A stretch of 64,000 bases of DNA from Ptychodera flava (GCF_041260155.1 NC_091933.1:23586174-23650173), one strand, 5' to 3'; shown: positions 36,880-51,410, numbered from the stretch's first letter. The notes: generated by a model from the letters alone, not told the origin. Program-made: numbers and translations.

Positions 36880-39800
36880 AGTCGTAAAATGTCTGCAAAG
36901 ATGCACAAAGCTCGTATGTGTGAAATAAAATTAAATGGTAGTAAAGGACATATCAGTTCACATCTATAATATCCTATATACCATACATAATCATATATAC
37001 ACAAAATAATAAGGTTTGTTCTAGATATGCACACCAGGGAACACATTGGATCAGTTCACTTTGAAAACCTAGGGTGGCTTTGTGAGGAGGAACGAGGGCA
37101 CATCTGAAACTGAATCTAATGCATAAAATAATAAGGGGTCAAACTCCATGATATCTTACATCTAATGTCATCACGAGACAAAATGTAGACAATCATAACA
37201 CAAGGATTGACAATAATTCTGGCTTAATCTCAGGAGGAGCCAAATGTTTTTCAAATAAGTTTTCTGTACTCAGCTTCGCAGTTGTGGAACACCGTCTTCC
37301 ATGTAACATAAGGAATGTTGATGCTAGTTATAATTTTAAACAAAAGGTACAAAGGCATTTGCAAGCTTCCTTTGTGAATCGTCTAAGGAGGGATTTCATT
37401 TAAATTTTGATATTGTGACTTTTCGGAGTGTTTTAGTCGGAAGTGTTTTTTATGTCCTTTTGTTTATATTTTGATTGTTTTTGTCTTTTGTCTGTCAGTC
37501 TTTTGTAATTTTGGATGACAGTGGAAATGTCTTAGAATTTTATGTGGAATACATGCACGATTTTGTTATTTTTTGCTGATAATTTTATGTATCATGTCGT
37601 GCAAATAAATAAATAAAATTTTTAATAGCAATATTTCAATATCAGTATCCATCAGTTTACTTTGCTTTGCATGCCTCTCCACAAAATAAAATCCTACGTA
37701 GGCCTAATAGTAAGTTATATGTTTTTTCATAGATGCTTGACTAGTCACTTCGCGAAGCCCTTTTCTGTTGTTGCATCACATTGGCTCCGCAAAGTGATAA
37801 GTCAAGCACGTGTGTTATTTTTAACCATACAATGCACCAACGTTTCAACGTTTTGCTTCCGGGCATTTTCATTTGATGAATGTCATCTAGAGCAAAGCCA
37901 ACCATGGTCCGCTTCAAAAGAATCGGCGTCAAGATGTACACACTTATAACGACATTCGTATAAGTGAGGGTACATGGTAGATGGCCCCTGGGACCAATTT
38001 TTGTGGTCATATTGGCCGTCTGCCGTGTTCCATACCACTAGCGACTGTGCTGTTTCACGCATATTTTACAGGTAACTCAAGTCTACATGGTCACACGACA
38101 ATATTTGGAATGACCGTGACACCTGAACAATCAGGTGAACAATCAGCTAGGACAACTCGCTAGTACCTCCTTGTAAGGTGACGCAAACGAAGCTGTTCCT
38201 GCAAAAAGGTGTTCGTGCGTAGTTTTTCAGGGGGCGAGCAAATTAATAAACTAGTCAACGGGAGGAGAGAAAAAGTCTATAATTACAGTGGATGGGACAT
38301 TTCTGTTTTTTAAGGGGCGAGGAGAAAATTTCTGGCAGTTAGTACCGGAGAATATGTTTCAGTACAAAATTAACACTAGGTTTCTTTGTCCTTTTGGAAA
38401 AAAATATACGTAATCTAGTAAATAAAAGTGGGCGGGAGTTTCAGTGGTGGGGAGGGGCAGCTGGGAGAGGGGAGCGGGCAGACCATAGAAACTGAGGGCG
38501 ATGGGCATTAAAATTGTGGGTGACATGTTTTCCATATGTGCCAGTGGGAGGGCAGTTACTAATAACTCTACTTTCCCCTGAGAATTTTAGGTCAAGGTCA
38601 AATATGAGTAAAATCAGTATATGACCCTTCGAAATATTTTTGTTACGATTTTGTAAAATTACGAAATTTACTAGTTGGCGGTACCTACCGTGTCATTCCT
38701 AACCAACAATAGTCAGTATGTGAAGTTCAGGTTATGTAAAGTTCAGAGAAAGTTAGACCGCTTTTGTTGGACACAGAATGCTGATAGCTGAATTTTTGGA
38801 ACAGAACAGTTACTGTTTCTGTCGATTGGAGCAGATAAACACTGTAGGACTATTTCCGCCTACAAATCGTTTAGAAACTACCAATAGTTTTGAAAGAAAT
38901 GCGGAACAATGTTGAACGCTTACCCTATAATCTTCCCGCCTGCGTTGAAAGGTCAATCTGAACAATCTATCTGAACTTTGTTCGTTAATGTAACCTTTGA
39001 CATGACCCACTCCTACACAGACCTACATGTAAAATGTCATCTTATTTGGTGAAGACTTTGTATGGTGGTCCGTGAACAAATAGATTTCCACATATTTTTA
39101 TTGACATAACAGTGACTTTGATAATCAGATGCCGAATCACCAAAATGTTCGTTTAGCAGTGGAGGCAGTCGGAATACTCGTCGAAATCCACCAGCAAAAC
39201 AAAAATGCTCAGGTCACGTCAGTGGCACATAAATATATGTTTGTATGTGTAACAGACTTTGACCAGCACTTAGAGAAAGCGAATGCTCTGTGCATTTGAA
39301 TTTTATCAGATTGAAAACTTTCGGAAAAAAATTGCTGTCTTTGCTTATAACCCTGAATGAATGTCACCGAGAACGTCTAACGCCTTGAAAACAGAAGAAT
39401 ATATGCAAACAATCGGCTCCATAAAGATGTATTAAATATATAATAATAAAAGTTAATATTTGAAGAAGATATGCTAAATTCTTGTCATTTATATTTGTGT
39501 GATCATTCAAGACTTCCTTAGGATCATATAAAAAGGATGTTTTCTAAAAATGTTTAGGGAAACAATACTAATAGCATCTGAATGTATACTTCAATAATAT
39601 TCTGAAAAAAATCTGGAAGATAGTACTACTAACATGTAAATGCATAATTTAAAATTAATATCCTAGTTGTGAGACCCTGCTCATCGAAATAGTCAGCCTA
39701 TGTGTGCAAGCTGACCGAAAAAGTGCTTCGCTCTTTTAGGGGAAAATAGTTTGCCCGGATTCTCCACCAATTTGATGTACTCGCATTTAGGTGAATACGA

Positions 39801-40612
39801 GTTGAGGTACCAGTCTGGATCGCAGTGCTTTCAGTTACTGAAGCTGACACACCAAGATATTTATAGTATACACCACGTGAGATTTTAATTAAGCGACGTT
39901 CCTGGTCACGAATTCTATCTCTCTTTCGATCCATTGTACATCCTGTACGAAGTCATCTATTTTTCTAAACTTACATGACTAAAATTATCACCATTACACA
40001 ATGGTCATCACATGGAAATTTCCGCCAGTCGTCGATTGATTCTTAAGATTAAACAAGATCACACCATGGAATATCCCGTTCTCAATTGTTCCCATTCAAG
40101 TTTTTACCAATGATTAATTAAAACGTATACCTTATCTCCTATCTCCTTCTCGTACGATCTTAAAACAACCTCCACACGCCTTTGCCATGTGAGGGACGCT
40201 TCGAGATTAAATGTCTACAAGACAGGGCGTTACAAAAGCAATGTATTTGTAAAGTATACTTGAAGAGTATTTGTTTTAAACATCAATTCAACTTTTTTTT
40301 AAAATAATGAAAGACTAGCTGAAAGTTACAGGAATTCTGATTAAAAATTTACCTGCTCTTCGGCTCTGCTTCGTGAGAAAATTTAACCTGCCTAGCTTCG
40401 ATTTTTCAAGATACATATATATAGTCGCAAGTAGAGGTTTTGGGGTGATTGGTTTTGTTGAAGGTGATATAAAATTCAACAATACAAATTTTCTTAACAT
40501 GTTTGATTGAAAGCCATTTTCAGGGTGAGCGTTTATCACTGCCCGGCGAAACAAGACCGGTAGAATGTCTTATGAGTAGTAACAGACTCGTATTGTCCAC
40601 CTTTCCACTTTG
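36880..40612. other. Intergenic region between amidases C and D
   Basis: Contains a truncated LINE at 37060-37620. Sequence at about 37960-38160 and 39215-39330 is homologous to the region upstream of copy B (27670-27850, 28280-28400). The remainder (38170-39200, 39340-40610) is AT-rich with no coding signal I can support. Confidence 0.55.
37060..37620 (+). mobile_element. 5'-truncated non-LTR retrotransposon (LINE), 3' end
   Basis: Translated pieces resemble the C-terminal end of a LINE reverse-transcriptase ORF: LNLMHKIIRGQTP, then a segment with FAVVEHRLPCNIRNVD and ending VQRHLQASFVNRLRRDFI before a stop. About 200 bp of 3' sequence follow, ending in AAATAAATAAATAAAAT. The reading frame contains at least one internal stop. 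It looks like an old, dead insertion; the clade is not determined. Confidence 0.65.
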
Positions 40613-43600
40613 TTATTTGTTTTTGTCTCGCAATTTCTCGTAGGAGTATGCTACTTTGAGCAACGTCGACTCGTCAAATTTCCTTCCGACCATCATCATG
40701 CCTACAGGTAGCCCATCAGAAAACCCGGTGTTGATTGTAAGAGCTGGGTGACCAGTCACGTTGTATGGAGCGGTGTTTGCAATCATATTTAATCCAGCTG
40801 TAAATATTTCTGTGGGGAAAAATCGCACACTGAACTTTAACGAAAGTTCGTCTGTGATTGGAAAAATGAAAGTAGTTTAAAGCTTCTCTACGTCCATATA
40901 CACAAAATGATTGTTTATTCGGAATGTTCTGTGCGTTGCCTATTTTCGATTGCTACAACACTTAACTCTTTCGCTACCCTTATCCGACATGCACAGCAAG
41001 AAAACCACAGGCGTATTTTAGTACACGCCTGTAACAGAGTCTGATCAGTACCTGTAACAGTCCCTAAGGCCTGATATTAAAAGAATGTATACAGTGATGT
41101 AATTTCTGAGTGTATCCAGTGTTGTGACCACATGACTGAAATACTTGTGTACAAACAGTGGTGTGTCAGTGTTAAATTTACAGGGCCTGTTACAGGGTCG
41201 GAAAATTTGTCAGATTTCAGGGGTGTATATTTTCAGAAGAATGTGCAATTTTGATGACGGAAATGAATACAGGCATAATCGTGTGTACATTAAAATTATT
41301 GACCCTATTACAGGTCTGTATTCACATTGCTATTATGGGACCGGCAGAAATTTCAGGCCTTGTCACATCAGTGTGTCTACAGCACTGTATGTATAGCCAT
41401 GTCAGCACAGCACTGACCACAGACCTGTACATCAACCCCGTCACAGAATGGGAGTCTTTGCTGACACAGACCTGCATAATAGGGTTGTGTGAACGTCTGT
41501 ACAGGGCCTGTCACATGGGCAACGGGCAATGTATATTGTTGCACCATAAACTTTTTCAACATGCTCAGAAGAGCTATTCAATCGAATTTCCCATGAAATG
41601 AAACGGAGCAATAATGTGTCATGGCTTAACCACCTGAAAGATCATGCTACAGTAAGACGTGTACATAGGATATTGAATTCGGAATAAATTACTTACCAGA
41701 AACTGCGATATCTTGATTTGGTAATTTGGGAGCTTTAAAGGGGATTGTAGGCATAACCAGCACATCATAATCTTCAAATACCCTGTCGAATGCCTTAGTA
41801 ACATCCATCCGAATGTTCTGAGCTTTTGCATAAAAATAACCACCATAATCTTGTTTCAGATACTCTCCGAAAAGCAAGACTCCCTGAGGGATATAGTAAT
41901 AGAGCATTTATGACAACACTGTCCTGTGCCTTTCCCAAGTATGGACTTGCTTTCGCTGAATAACAGTTCTCTATGTCATAAATATTGGGCTGCATCTCTG
42001 TCTTCGATTGTCTCGAAAAGAGTGTTCACCAAAGGATTTTTGGTGACTAAAAAATTGCAATGGCAAGATAAAACTGCCTGTGCGCAAAGGGTTTTGCTGA
42101 GTTTAAAACAATCAAAACACCGACATGACGACGAAAATAACAACAAAAACAACATCAGCAACAACAATAATGATGACGACGACAACGACGACCATGTCAT
42201 TGGATTGATACGTGTTTGACTCAGAAATTATGATCACTAATTAAAATTGTTCATACACTGCATTCCTTGTCCTGAAATTCTGATTTAAATTAAAGCTCTG
42301 AAACACATATTGTATCCTAAGTCCTGAAACCCTCAGGACTATTAAACTTGCTGTATACATACCTTCAAAATGTGGGACATATCGTTAATTCTGGTTCTGT
42401 ATCCTCTGTGTAATGCGTTGACTGCACTAGATGGGTAATAACCTTTATACTGGCTACCAGCACCTTAAACAAAATGATAGAAGGTGTAGAGATAAGGAGG
42501 ACAAGACAAGTTCCTTTATGATTTAGCTCATAAAAGCTGAGGAACGAGTGCGAGAAAGACGCACTAGTTCCTCGGGCGTATCTCACAAGAATTGTGCCAT
42601 GTCTCACGTGGTACGGACACTTTATTTGACCACTTTTGCTATGTTCATGTATGAAGACACTGCTAATGCTGTCTATCGTATGAGTTGGCATTATTTTATT
42701 TTGTGTAGTTGTATTTACATTTGAAAAATTTCCTTGTAATTAACTGTTCATATAATTGTTGACTGTAGTTATATGGTTTTTTGGCCGTCCACAGTGGAAA
42801 TGTCTCAAGACTTTTCATGTCATCGATACTTAATTTTTTGGTGTAACGTCACGGTGAATGACATGTTATTACTATTTCATTTATGCGCTGGATAATTCAC
42901 ATTAAATCAAAGACCAGAGTCAACATTTGGATGCTGACTTACCACATCCTTTGATCATCATACCGGCGATGCCTTCAAATCCAAAAGCCGTAAACAAGTG
43001 ACCTCCTGGAAGAATTGAAGGAGAACAGTTGCGCTAGCGATTGCGATCAGATAATAATCTCCGACAAGTACAAACGTTTGAAAATTCAACTATTGCAACT
43101 TCGCTGTGCATTTCTGAATCGTAAACTATGTAAAAATGATTAAGATAAGCTTCTGAGTCTAGCTTGGGTAGACTTCTTTCTTTGCGTTGTTGAGCTTTAC
43201 TGTGCGTATCATGTAGCATTGGACTGATACATCTATGCAAAGAAGGAATCAAGGTGACACAAATGACAGTTAAGTCACAAACATTTGGATACAAAGTATA
43301 AGGATTTTCCCCTGGGAGGATAGCACAAGCAATGCATGCAACCCCAACTAACTGCAATGAAAGAAACACCAAGCTTAAGATCAGAAGTTATTGGCATAAG
43401 GTATGTTAAAGTTTGCAATTACCAAGTGTGTGTTCTGGGACAGAAACCTCTTCGACTGCAGCACCTACGCTTGTCATCTGAAAAGCTGCCTTCTTAACCA
43501 TGGTATCAACATCTTCTTCAGACATTGGCAAACCAAATCCTTCCTTCACAATGCCAATTCTAGTTCCTGGTATCTCGGTAACTAACTGCAAAAAGTAACA

Positions 43601-46600
43601 GAACTCAGTACAGATTCTAATCCTTGAATTAAACCCCCGTTCGGACTTAATCAAAACATCTAGCAACATATTTATATAACGATGGCAATTTCAAGGGAAA
43701 ACAAAAGACACAAACACCTAATAATCTTCTGAACACCTTACTTAATCCCGATCTCGGGCCTTTGAGGTTTAGCTGAACGGTCTTGACTGCTGATGTCTTT
43801 GCTAGGTAAATAGGTGCCGTAAATTGTAACTTCGAATCTGATCGAAAATTTGCAGAACTATGTGTGCATTGATCTCAAACTATTTGTTTGGTGTGTAAAA
43901 ACATTGCTGCTGAATTACTATCATAATTTTTTGTGTCAAAGCTTTATAGACTACGTTGAAAAGACATTTGATCGACAAAACTTAAAATTTCTACTTTCAT
44001 TGTGTTGCAAATTAAACTCAAGTATGTAAACGCGAATTCTCCACCACGTGTTATCACACACCATTTGAGCAGGTTACTTCTACACGTGTCGCCGTTTTCT
44101 TTGATGTCGGTAACTTCTACAATATACGACCTTAGCTTTGCTGGCATTGACTTTTAGCTGGCAGGGACCACTGCTAAATGCAGCTACGTTTCCAATAAAC
44201 TTTGCAAATGACATCTTTGTGGTGTTTCTGTGCATTAATTCCATGCGAAAACTGTGCGAGGCCATATACCGTGGAAGTTACTGACTGTGCAGAATGAAGT
44301 GGTAATACCTGCTAGAAGTGACCAGCTGAATAAAAGTCAGTGATGACAACTGACTATACTTTGTATATATATTTACTTTTACTATCATGCGTCTTCAAAG
44401 GCATGAGTCCAGTAATAAACGATCTTGTACGTAAGCCTTTTTCATAATAGGATTATTTTAAAAAATAGCTTTGGTTGAGTCAGTCTAAAAATACATTCCT
44501 AATTGTTCTACTCCGGACTTTCATCACTGTCATATCATAGTATCTTCAATTTACAAAGCAAGTTTTGTCAACTTTGGTCAAGTTAATCTAGATATATATC
44601 TCTAATTGGGAAATTTTATTAAATATGCAAATGAGCACTACCATCGTCATAACCACAGCATGGCCTCGGAATTTGTCACAGGTTTTACAAAGGATTCATA
44701 AGATATGACACTGTCATTTCTGAAATATATGATTTCTTAACAAATATGCAAAAATATATTGATTGCAGTCACGACAATGGTAAAACAATAGAAGAGTGTT
44801 ATTATCTGCGAATGGTCATGACAAATTCACATCACTTTTGATAATATACAGCTTACCGCCTCTGTGTATTCTTTCACTTCAAGATCAACTGGTTGTCTTG
44901 GGTCAAGACCGTCGTCGTAGCCAGCAATCGCCTGTAAGGTGTGATCGCAAGACACGATACACAAAAAAATCATTCCCTGACTTCATATGCCCTGACTTCA
45001 TATGCCTTTGACATGATTACTTTTGTTGAGTGATTGCTGACTTTTCAGATGTTTCAAAACGGTATACATTACCATGCCTCCGCTTAGAAGACCCGCAATC
45101 AATAATTAACTTACTGAATGAGTTACTGCACAATCAATAGATGCCAAAAGTGTGAACTTGCAAATCTGTTGACTTTGTCAATTCAAGCAAAAATGAAATT
45201 ATAGATTGATAAGTACTATTTGGTGCCAAACGCTGATCAAGATCTTTTCAAAGTACTTCTTTCATCATTTTTTACCTTCACATCAAAATACTTTTCTCTT
45301 GCTGATTTGAATTGAACTCACTCAGATCAGGGCGCACTTTTATGATAATCCACTGAAGATAGTTCACTGCAAAAAAAACTATGACTATATGACTGCAGGT
45401 TCAAGCATGACGAGCAGAATATAGGACTTACGTTTTGGCTTAAGTATTGTCATTATTTTACACAAATAGTATCTCTGCTGAGATCATGCTCTGCGCATTT
45501 CAATAAACAGCGTATTCCGGTACAACGTTTGATAATTTTTCAAAAAATTCACTCCTCAACGCTGTTATTTGTGCAAACTTGAAGTTTCGCGAAACTTGTT
45601 CAAACAGACACACCTCCAGTAACAGTGCTGCATCGTAAACATTTTTCGTGATAGGTCCTGCGAAGTCAATGGTAACCTCCATGGAAATGGTGCCAGTGCA
45701 TGGCACTAACCCAAAAGTTGGCTTTAAACCAACCACTCCACACCAAGTCGAGGGCATCCGTATGGAACCTCCTTGATCGCCACCGATAGCCATGTCTACC
45801 TCACCGCAGGCTACCTGTGAGCAGATGGAAAATAAAACGTAGATTAACTACCTTACTATCCTAACAGTTTCTCTTTCAAGGAATTGTTGTCCGGTGCTTT
45901 GAAAAACAAAACGCTTATTCTGAGTCGATGGGCATTCCTTTTGAACATGTGAAATTGAACACCGAAAAGGGTAAACTATGGATAGTCGGAAAATAGACTC
46001 TCCACAGTCGCTGTGCCTTGTTTTGTGCGCGCCCAAAGTAAGCCTGCATTCGAAGGCTACGCTGTGCAGCTGTTAGCACGCGCTGCCAGATACAGCGACT
46101 GTCGGTTCTTGCAAAGATATGAATATTCATAAGGGTAGTGACGTCAAAAGAAAAACCTATCTAACGGGGTGGAAACTGGTAGACCTATATACGCGGTATG
46201 TTTTTATTTTTCATTTTACATTTTATTTGGCTATGGTACTTGTCATTTGTTTTTGATTGACGGATGCGTAAAGTTCTATAAAGTACCCGGATCAGGCAGA
46301 AATCCGACCGGTCGCTTGCAAGAACGTCCAGACCCTGCGATTCGCGTCGCGTCTCTGAAGGGCGCGCGCGTGTTCCAACAGGGAAGAACGCGAATCGCAG
46401 GGCCACTGCACACTTCTATCACTGCAATCCATTTTCAAGAAACGGAATGCAAATTACTGAAATATGGAGACATACGTCGACAGTGATTCGCTCAAAACTT
46501 TATGTTGTGTTATTGATAGAGTAACGTCGCGTATGCAACCCTGAAACCAAAAGAGACCTAACCTCAGACGAGGTGAAGCACTGCACAAGGTAGACGATAT

Positions 46601-49600
46601 CTCGGAACACCTGGTTAGGTCCATAATTGATCACGCCTGTTATCAAGGTAGAATGCACCCCTAGGATAGATATCCGTACTCTCAATTTTTCCAATACTTT
46701 TCTGGTCTTCCGCTTACGGGGGCTAATTCTAAAGCTCTTGGGGCAAGAACCGCTTCACCGTCACAATCGAAATTTTGATATTACCCAAAGAGTTAAAACA
46801 AGGGGGTGGTAACCATTGTTAATTTCAAATTTCGGTAAATGCTAGGTAATTTGTTTCGCTAGTTTCAAACTTTACAAGATAACACAGATTTTATTCTTGA
46901 TTTTGGTAAGAGAATGCTTGAAAGTTTCGTTCAGGAAAGGTTGAGCAAACGTTTAAGTATTTCACTTTCGAGGCGCATACTATCTTAAGTCCATAGTCAT
47001 CGGCATTGTTTGGGTTAGCAATGGGGGATGGGGGGGGGGGGGGCTAGTCTTTGTATTGGAAGTGAAGGGTCAATTGAAAATGAAAACGTGCGTTGCAAAC
47101 GATGTTCATTCCATTTGACTCCTAATGCCTTCCGCCAAACAACACTTTGGAAGCGCGAAATCCGAGGGCGAAATTATGGTGAATATTCCTCCAAAATACG
47201 ATCTGAAATGGTTTTTTTTAAAGTTGGAAACGCTGTTTTAACGACAAATATTCAAATCAAAATCAGTGATTGCATCCGTGTAGTGCAAATTACGCATGAC
47301 GACCTAAATAGAAAAAGTTAACCTGCTCTCCTTAAATGCAGTGAGTTAAATTTCTCATGGGCGTGGTTTAATTCACCACGGCCCCTACGTGCACATGCGC
47401 AGTCTTGTTACTCTACCTACCAAGACACCACTGCCAGCGCTCGATCCACCAGAACTGTGATCTGTCTTGTGCGGATTTCGAATGGGTCCTTTGACGGATG
47501 TGAAGCTACTTCCAGAGAAACACATGTCTTCAACAGATGCTTTGCCAAGGATATGGCCGCCTGAGACAGAACAATGTAAATTTCAGTGAGTCATCAAGTT
47601 GTAGGAACATTGTATATGCTATTTAGAAAAAAGAATTAACCTAAGAAATTCCATTACCAAGGCAAATGTTGCAGGCAGACGTAACAAACGATGAACATGG
47701 CCAATCTCAATTGCGATCGGAGAAGTCACTTGGTAAGTTTTGCAATATCGTCTCCGGACAGCTTCCTTTCATACTTCTGCTTCATATGCGTCTGTATGCT
47801 GCATGGATTTCAAACAATGTCACTTATTAAAGATGCCTCCCTCTGAACCGATCAAAGCTCTAACAGTGACGACAAGTGAATTTGGAATTGGAATCAGACA
47901 GTCAAGAAAGCATTAGTCTTTGTCGTTATGTGAGTCTGTGGACATCAACCTACCACGTTTTACTTTCATTACTTTTGACCACCTTCTACCTTTAGTGTCC
48001 ACACAAGACCTTCAGTGGACTACGTATGGTTTTCGATTGCTGTGTGGTTAATATCAACCAACAAAACCGATGCATGACCCAACCCATAACTCCTGCCCTT
48101 CCTTAAAGGTATACTGTCACCTGTTCCAATTTTGTCACAGTTACCATGGAAAGAGAAAATCTAACCAATCACAGATTTTAAGTGGGTGGCCGCTTTTTAA
48201 AAACAGCGCCCTCACATGGGCATTTTGAATACCAAGGAAGGCCCCTTTCCCCATATATGGGCACATTTAGATTACAGGTGACTGTTTAAAATGCACTGCT
48301 CACTGTTTTCAACAATACTTTGTAGTACGAGCTTAGAGGCATACACGTTACAGACGTCCGTAGGACTAAGATTAATGCTAATAAGTTTTATAGATTAATT
48401 ACTCGTACCTGCATCCAGTATCCTAGTAACGATAGTTGCATCAAATTCTGGTACGTATCCCTCTAAAACATAACTGCCATTCATCATGGGAACACCAGCT
48501 ACTGGGATATTGTCCTTGATGGCTAAGGTCTTGCCTGCTAATTTGCCCGTATCTGCACCCTTTATGTCACATCGCCAATACCTGAAAAATATGAAGAGTA
48601 CGGGATCAACCGAGATTTTGCAAAATGAAAATCATCAATAGGGATAAACTATGAGCTCATGGGAGAGGAGTGATAGTAGATAGTAGGATTAATAAGATAA
48701 TAGAGAACTGTATGGTCACTGACAATTGACAAAATATCGGCTCATTTTGCAAAAAATGTTATTATTTTAAAATATACTTATAACAGTATGTATGGCCTTT
48801 TTACACACAGGTGAAATAAATCTTATCAACTTACATGGCAATAAATAGCTTACTTCCTTGGATAAATGCACTATTTTAGTACAGAAAAAAGGACAAAGTT
48901 ATCCATTTTAAGTACATGTTTTCGAGCTTAGTGGAAGAGACACAGGCTGTTCTGGTATGACTCTAGGCCCAATACCAGGGGCATGCCTTCATGCTAACAC
49001 CTCTCTCACAATATAATGGTCTATCACTAATGTTTTTCCTTCCTTACATTAAATACACCTGACAATCACTAGCTAACTTTGTTCCGATACATTTACCGCG
49101 GTTTTATGGAAATACTGCAAGGCACAAAGGATACGTTTACCAAGCATTGTGTTTGTTTTCTTCAGGTCTTGGTCTGTAACCAGGTGTTCTTGGATACTTG
49201 ACTGGAAGTAACGGTTCAGGTAGACTGTCTACGACATCAAAGGACTTGCATGCAGATGCCATAAAATCTGTCAGAGGAAGGAACGTTTTTCAGTGTTGAT
49301 ATATCGTTGACACAATTTTCATCAAGTACGATGTCCCATGTGACGTCACAAAGCATGATTGTAGGTTTTCCAAAACCGAGTGAAAGGTGAAATTATTCAT
49401 CACGAGCGCATTTCATTAATGTCAATCAGTTGTCTACAATTACAATTTGAAAATGCTTCGTTGGTTATTGGTTAGGCTCAACTTTACCTATGTATTGCTG
49501 TAATTCGTCGGCGGTGGTATCTAAATTAAATTTCCTTGCTAATTTCGCGAGCTTGTCGACAGTTGGCACTCGAACGGCGGGAGCTTTGTAGATCTCTGAA

Positions 49601-51112
49601 AAGAATGACGAAATTTGTTAAACGTCTATAAAAACAGACTGTCGCATATTGCTGCAATGTGTTGCTCAGAACACGAACAGTTATAGAGTATGACACAGAA
49701 GATTTATCTGAAGATGAACTAAATACTGCAGCTCTTCATACTTCATAATCTTACAAAATATTCGGTATTCATCAAGATTGGTGAGTGTTTGTCAACATGC
49801 AGATGCAGTACCAAGAAATTTGCTATTCTAGTAACTGTGTAATGAACAAGTTTCATTGACTGATTTCGAAGGACGTCCGATATATAAGACCTCGTAGGTG
49901 TCCCTGACCTCAAAGATGTTCCAATGTTTTCAGTTGAACTTGATTTCCTCGCTGTCTAAAGAATTTTTATTCATATCTTTGTATGAAGTTGTAAAACTTT
50001 ATAACGTCATCAGTACTAATCCGACACTTGCTCTCCCAATTGTTAATATTGTCCTCAGCTCTAATTTTTTATATTTTTTATCCAACTTGAATTGTAGAAT
50101 AGCTGCTAATATTGTTTCAAAAACGTCAATGTGACTTGAATTTAACCCCTTATCTTACTGCACATTTAGCACGAAGACATTTTGACGTCAGCGACACTTT
50201 TGAGGTCCTAACAGACGCCCACAGTTGTTGTTGTTGCAGTAGAGCTAGAGACAGCTCGGGTCAAGAATCTCGCAAGAGGTTATGTTGGGTCATGCGCCGT
50301 GAATGAGCACAAAGGACCATTTCAAGGCCACTGAGACAAGGACGCGTGGAGATATTTTGTTGACTTCAACAAGCATAGTAAAATCGAATGCCCACAATGG
50401 ACATATTTTGTGGACTTCAACAAGCATAGTAAAATTGAATGCCCTTTAAAAGGCTGACGAAAAGCTTACAAAACAAACTACAAAAATAGGAAAATGTGCC
50501 AAAATACTTGTTTAGTCGTCAACGTAGTAATTTACGTCTGAAAATGATTTATCGATAGTCCTTTCACTGTTTCAAACGAGACACAGGCGCCCACGGTGCA
50601 GAGACTAAAACTCCCTTTCTTGTCGCTAGTTCAATGTTCATCAGCATATTACTTCTGTCAGTAAAAATTCACTTACTGCATGTTTGGTTGTAAGAATTAC
50701 ATTTGTTAGCTCATGTTTTCCATGTCTTGTTTAAATGTTAAACTTCACCATATTTCAGACATCTACAGTATTGTACTTGTCTGAGATTATATTTAAGTCT
50801 AGATTTTCTTCGTCCTCGAGCCCTCCCCGGTAGTTCACATCTTATAAAGCCAGCGTACAATTCATGGCTAAACCTGTGGCCATTTTAATTCTATAAAGGT
50901 ATGGGCGCCATATAGCCTTTTTAAAGCTCCATGGTCCCAACATTTCGTATCAAATTGACTGTTGGCAGGACATTGTGGTTAAACCTACCGTCTTGAGTTG
51001 ACGAGTCACTACTTTGCTGACGTTCGTCTGGCGACGAACTGCAATACCGTGGCACTACTGATGATGCTGTCCTCCACACATTCGCCCGGCATTGTTGTAC
51101 AAGTCGCAGCAT
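40613..51112 (-). CDS. Amidase copy D, intact, with mitochondrial-type presequence
   Basis: Exons 5' to 3': 50989-51112, 49488-49595, 49141-49267, 48409-48581, 47421-47560, 45614-45814, 44857-44931, 43423-43585, 42943-43005, 42363-42463, 41697-41883, 40613-40809; all borders GT..AG, all phases consistent, 552 aa. Family knowledge: amidase-signature enzymes hydrolyse amides to acid plus ammonia. The triad is K142 (KDN), S217 (SGGSSAGS) and S241 (GDQGGSI). [23 protein letters not shown] and GLDPRQP place it with bacterial nitrile-hydratase-associated amidases. The first exon ([20 protein letters not shown] then PRYCSSSP) is rich in Arg and Ser with an RxYCSS cleavage-like site, so matrix import is predicted. 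Exons 3-4 are unusually close to those of B. Substrate unknown. Confidence 0.92.
41000..41560. other. Part of amidase D intron 11 rich in ACAGG/CCTGT motifs
   Basis: Short words such as ACAGGGCCTGT, CCTGTAACAG and ATTACAGGTCTGT recur irregularly. No fixed period or coding potential was found. Confidence 0.4.
45815..47420. other. Intron 5 of amidase D
   Basis: No coding signal. It contains a 15-bp-arm inverted repeat (CCCTGCGATTCGCGT at 46335-46349 and its complement about 40 nt further) in a locally GC-rich block, and a poly-G run near 47031-47042. Confidence 0.5.
48107..48285. mobile_element. Short MITE flanked by TTAA in amidase D intron 4
   Basis: TTAA at 48103-48106 and 48286-48289 flank a 179-bp segment. 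Its ends carry CTGTCACCTGT and, inverted, ACAGGTGACTG. TTAA targets are typical of piggyBac and Kolobok elements; the terminal match is short, so the family is not assigned. Confidence 0.5.
49596..50988. other. Intron 1 of amidase D
   Basis: A 1.4-kb intron following the presequence exon. A short imperfect direct repeat (GACTTCAACAAGCATAGTAA near 50363 and 50413) is present. Nothing else recognised. Confidence 0.5.
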
Positions 51113-51405
51113 TTCCTGGTAAAAAAAACGAGGGGGGGGGGATAATGAAGAGGGACTACGTGATTACGTTCTGGATACACGGAAATCAGCGTTGTGAAGA
51201 GTTCACCAGTACGCCAATATATTTCACATCTATAAATTATCCGTAAATACTTTGACAAGTTTTTTTCCAAATATCTGTTTTACCTTCCAGGGAAAGTCCT
51301 CATAACAGTCATTACACGTTTTACTTCAGTCGCGGATTTGACAAAATCTATTAAGAGTTTTCCTCGCTGAGTGTTTACCGGTAAACAAATTATTTTGGGT
51401 GCCAC

Positions 51406-51410
<5 letters not shown>

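Noticed and set aside
42120-42200. Asn/Asp-rich coding stretch
   Set aside because: It is low-complexity AAC/GAC repeat sequence within an intron of amidase D.
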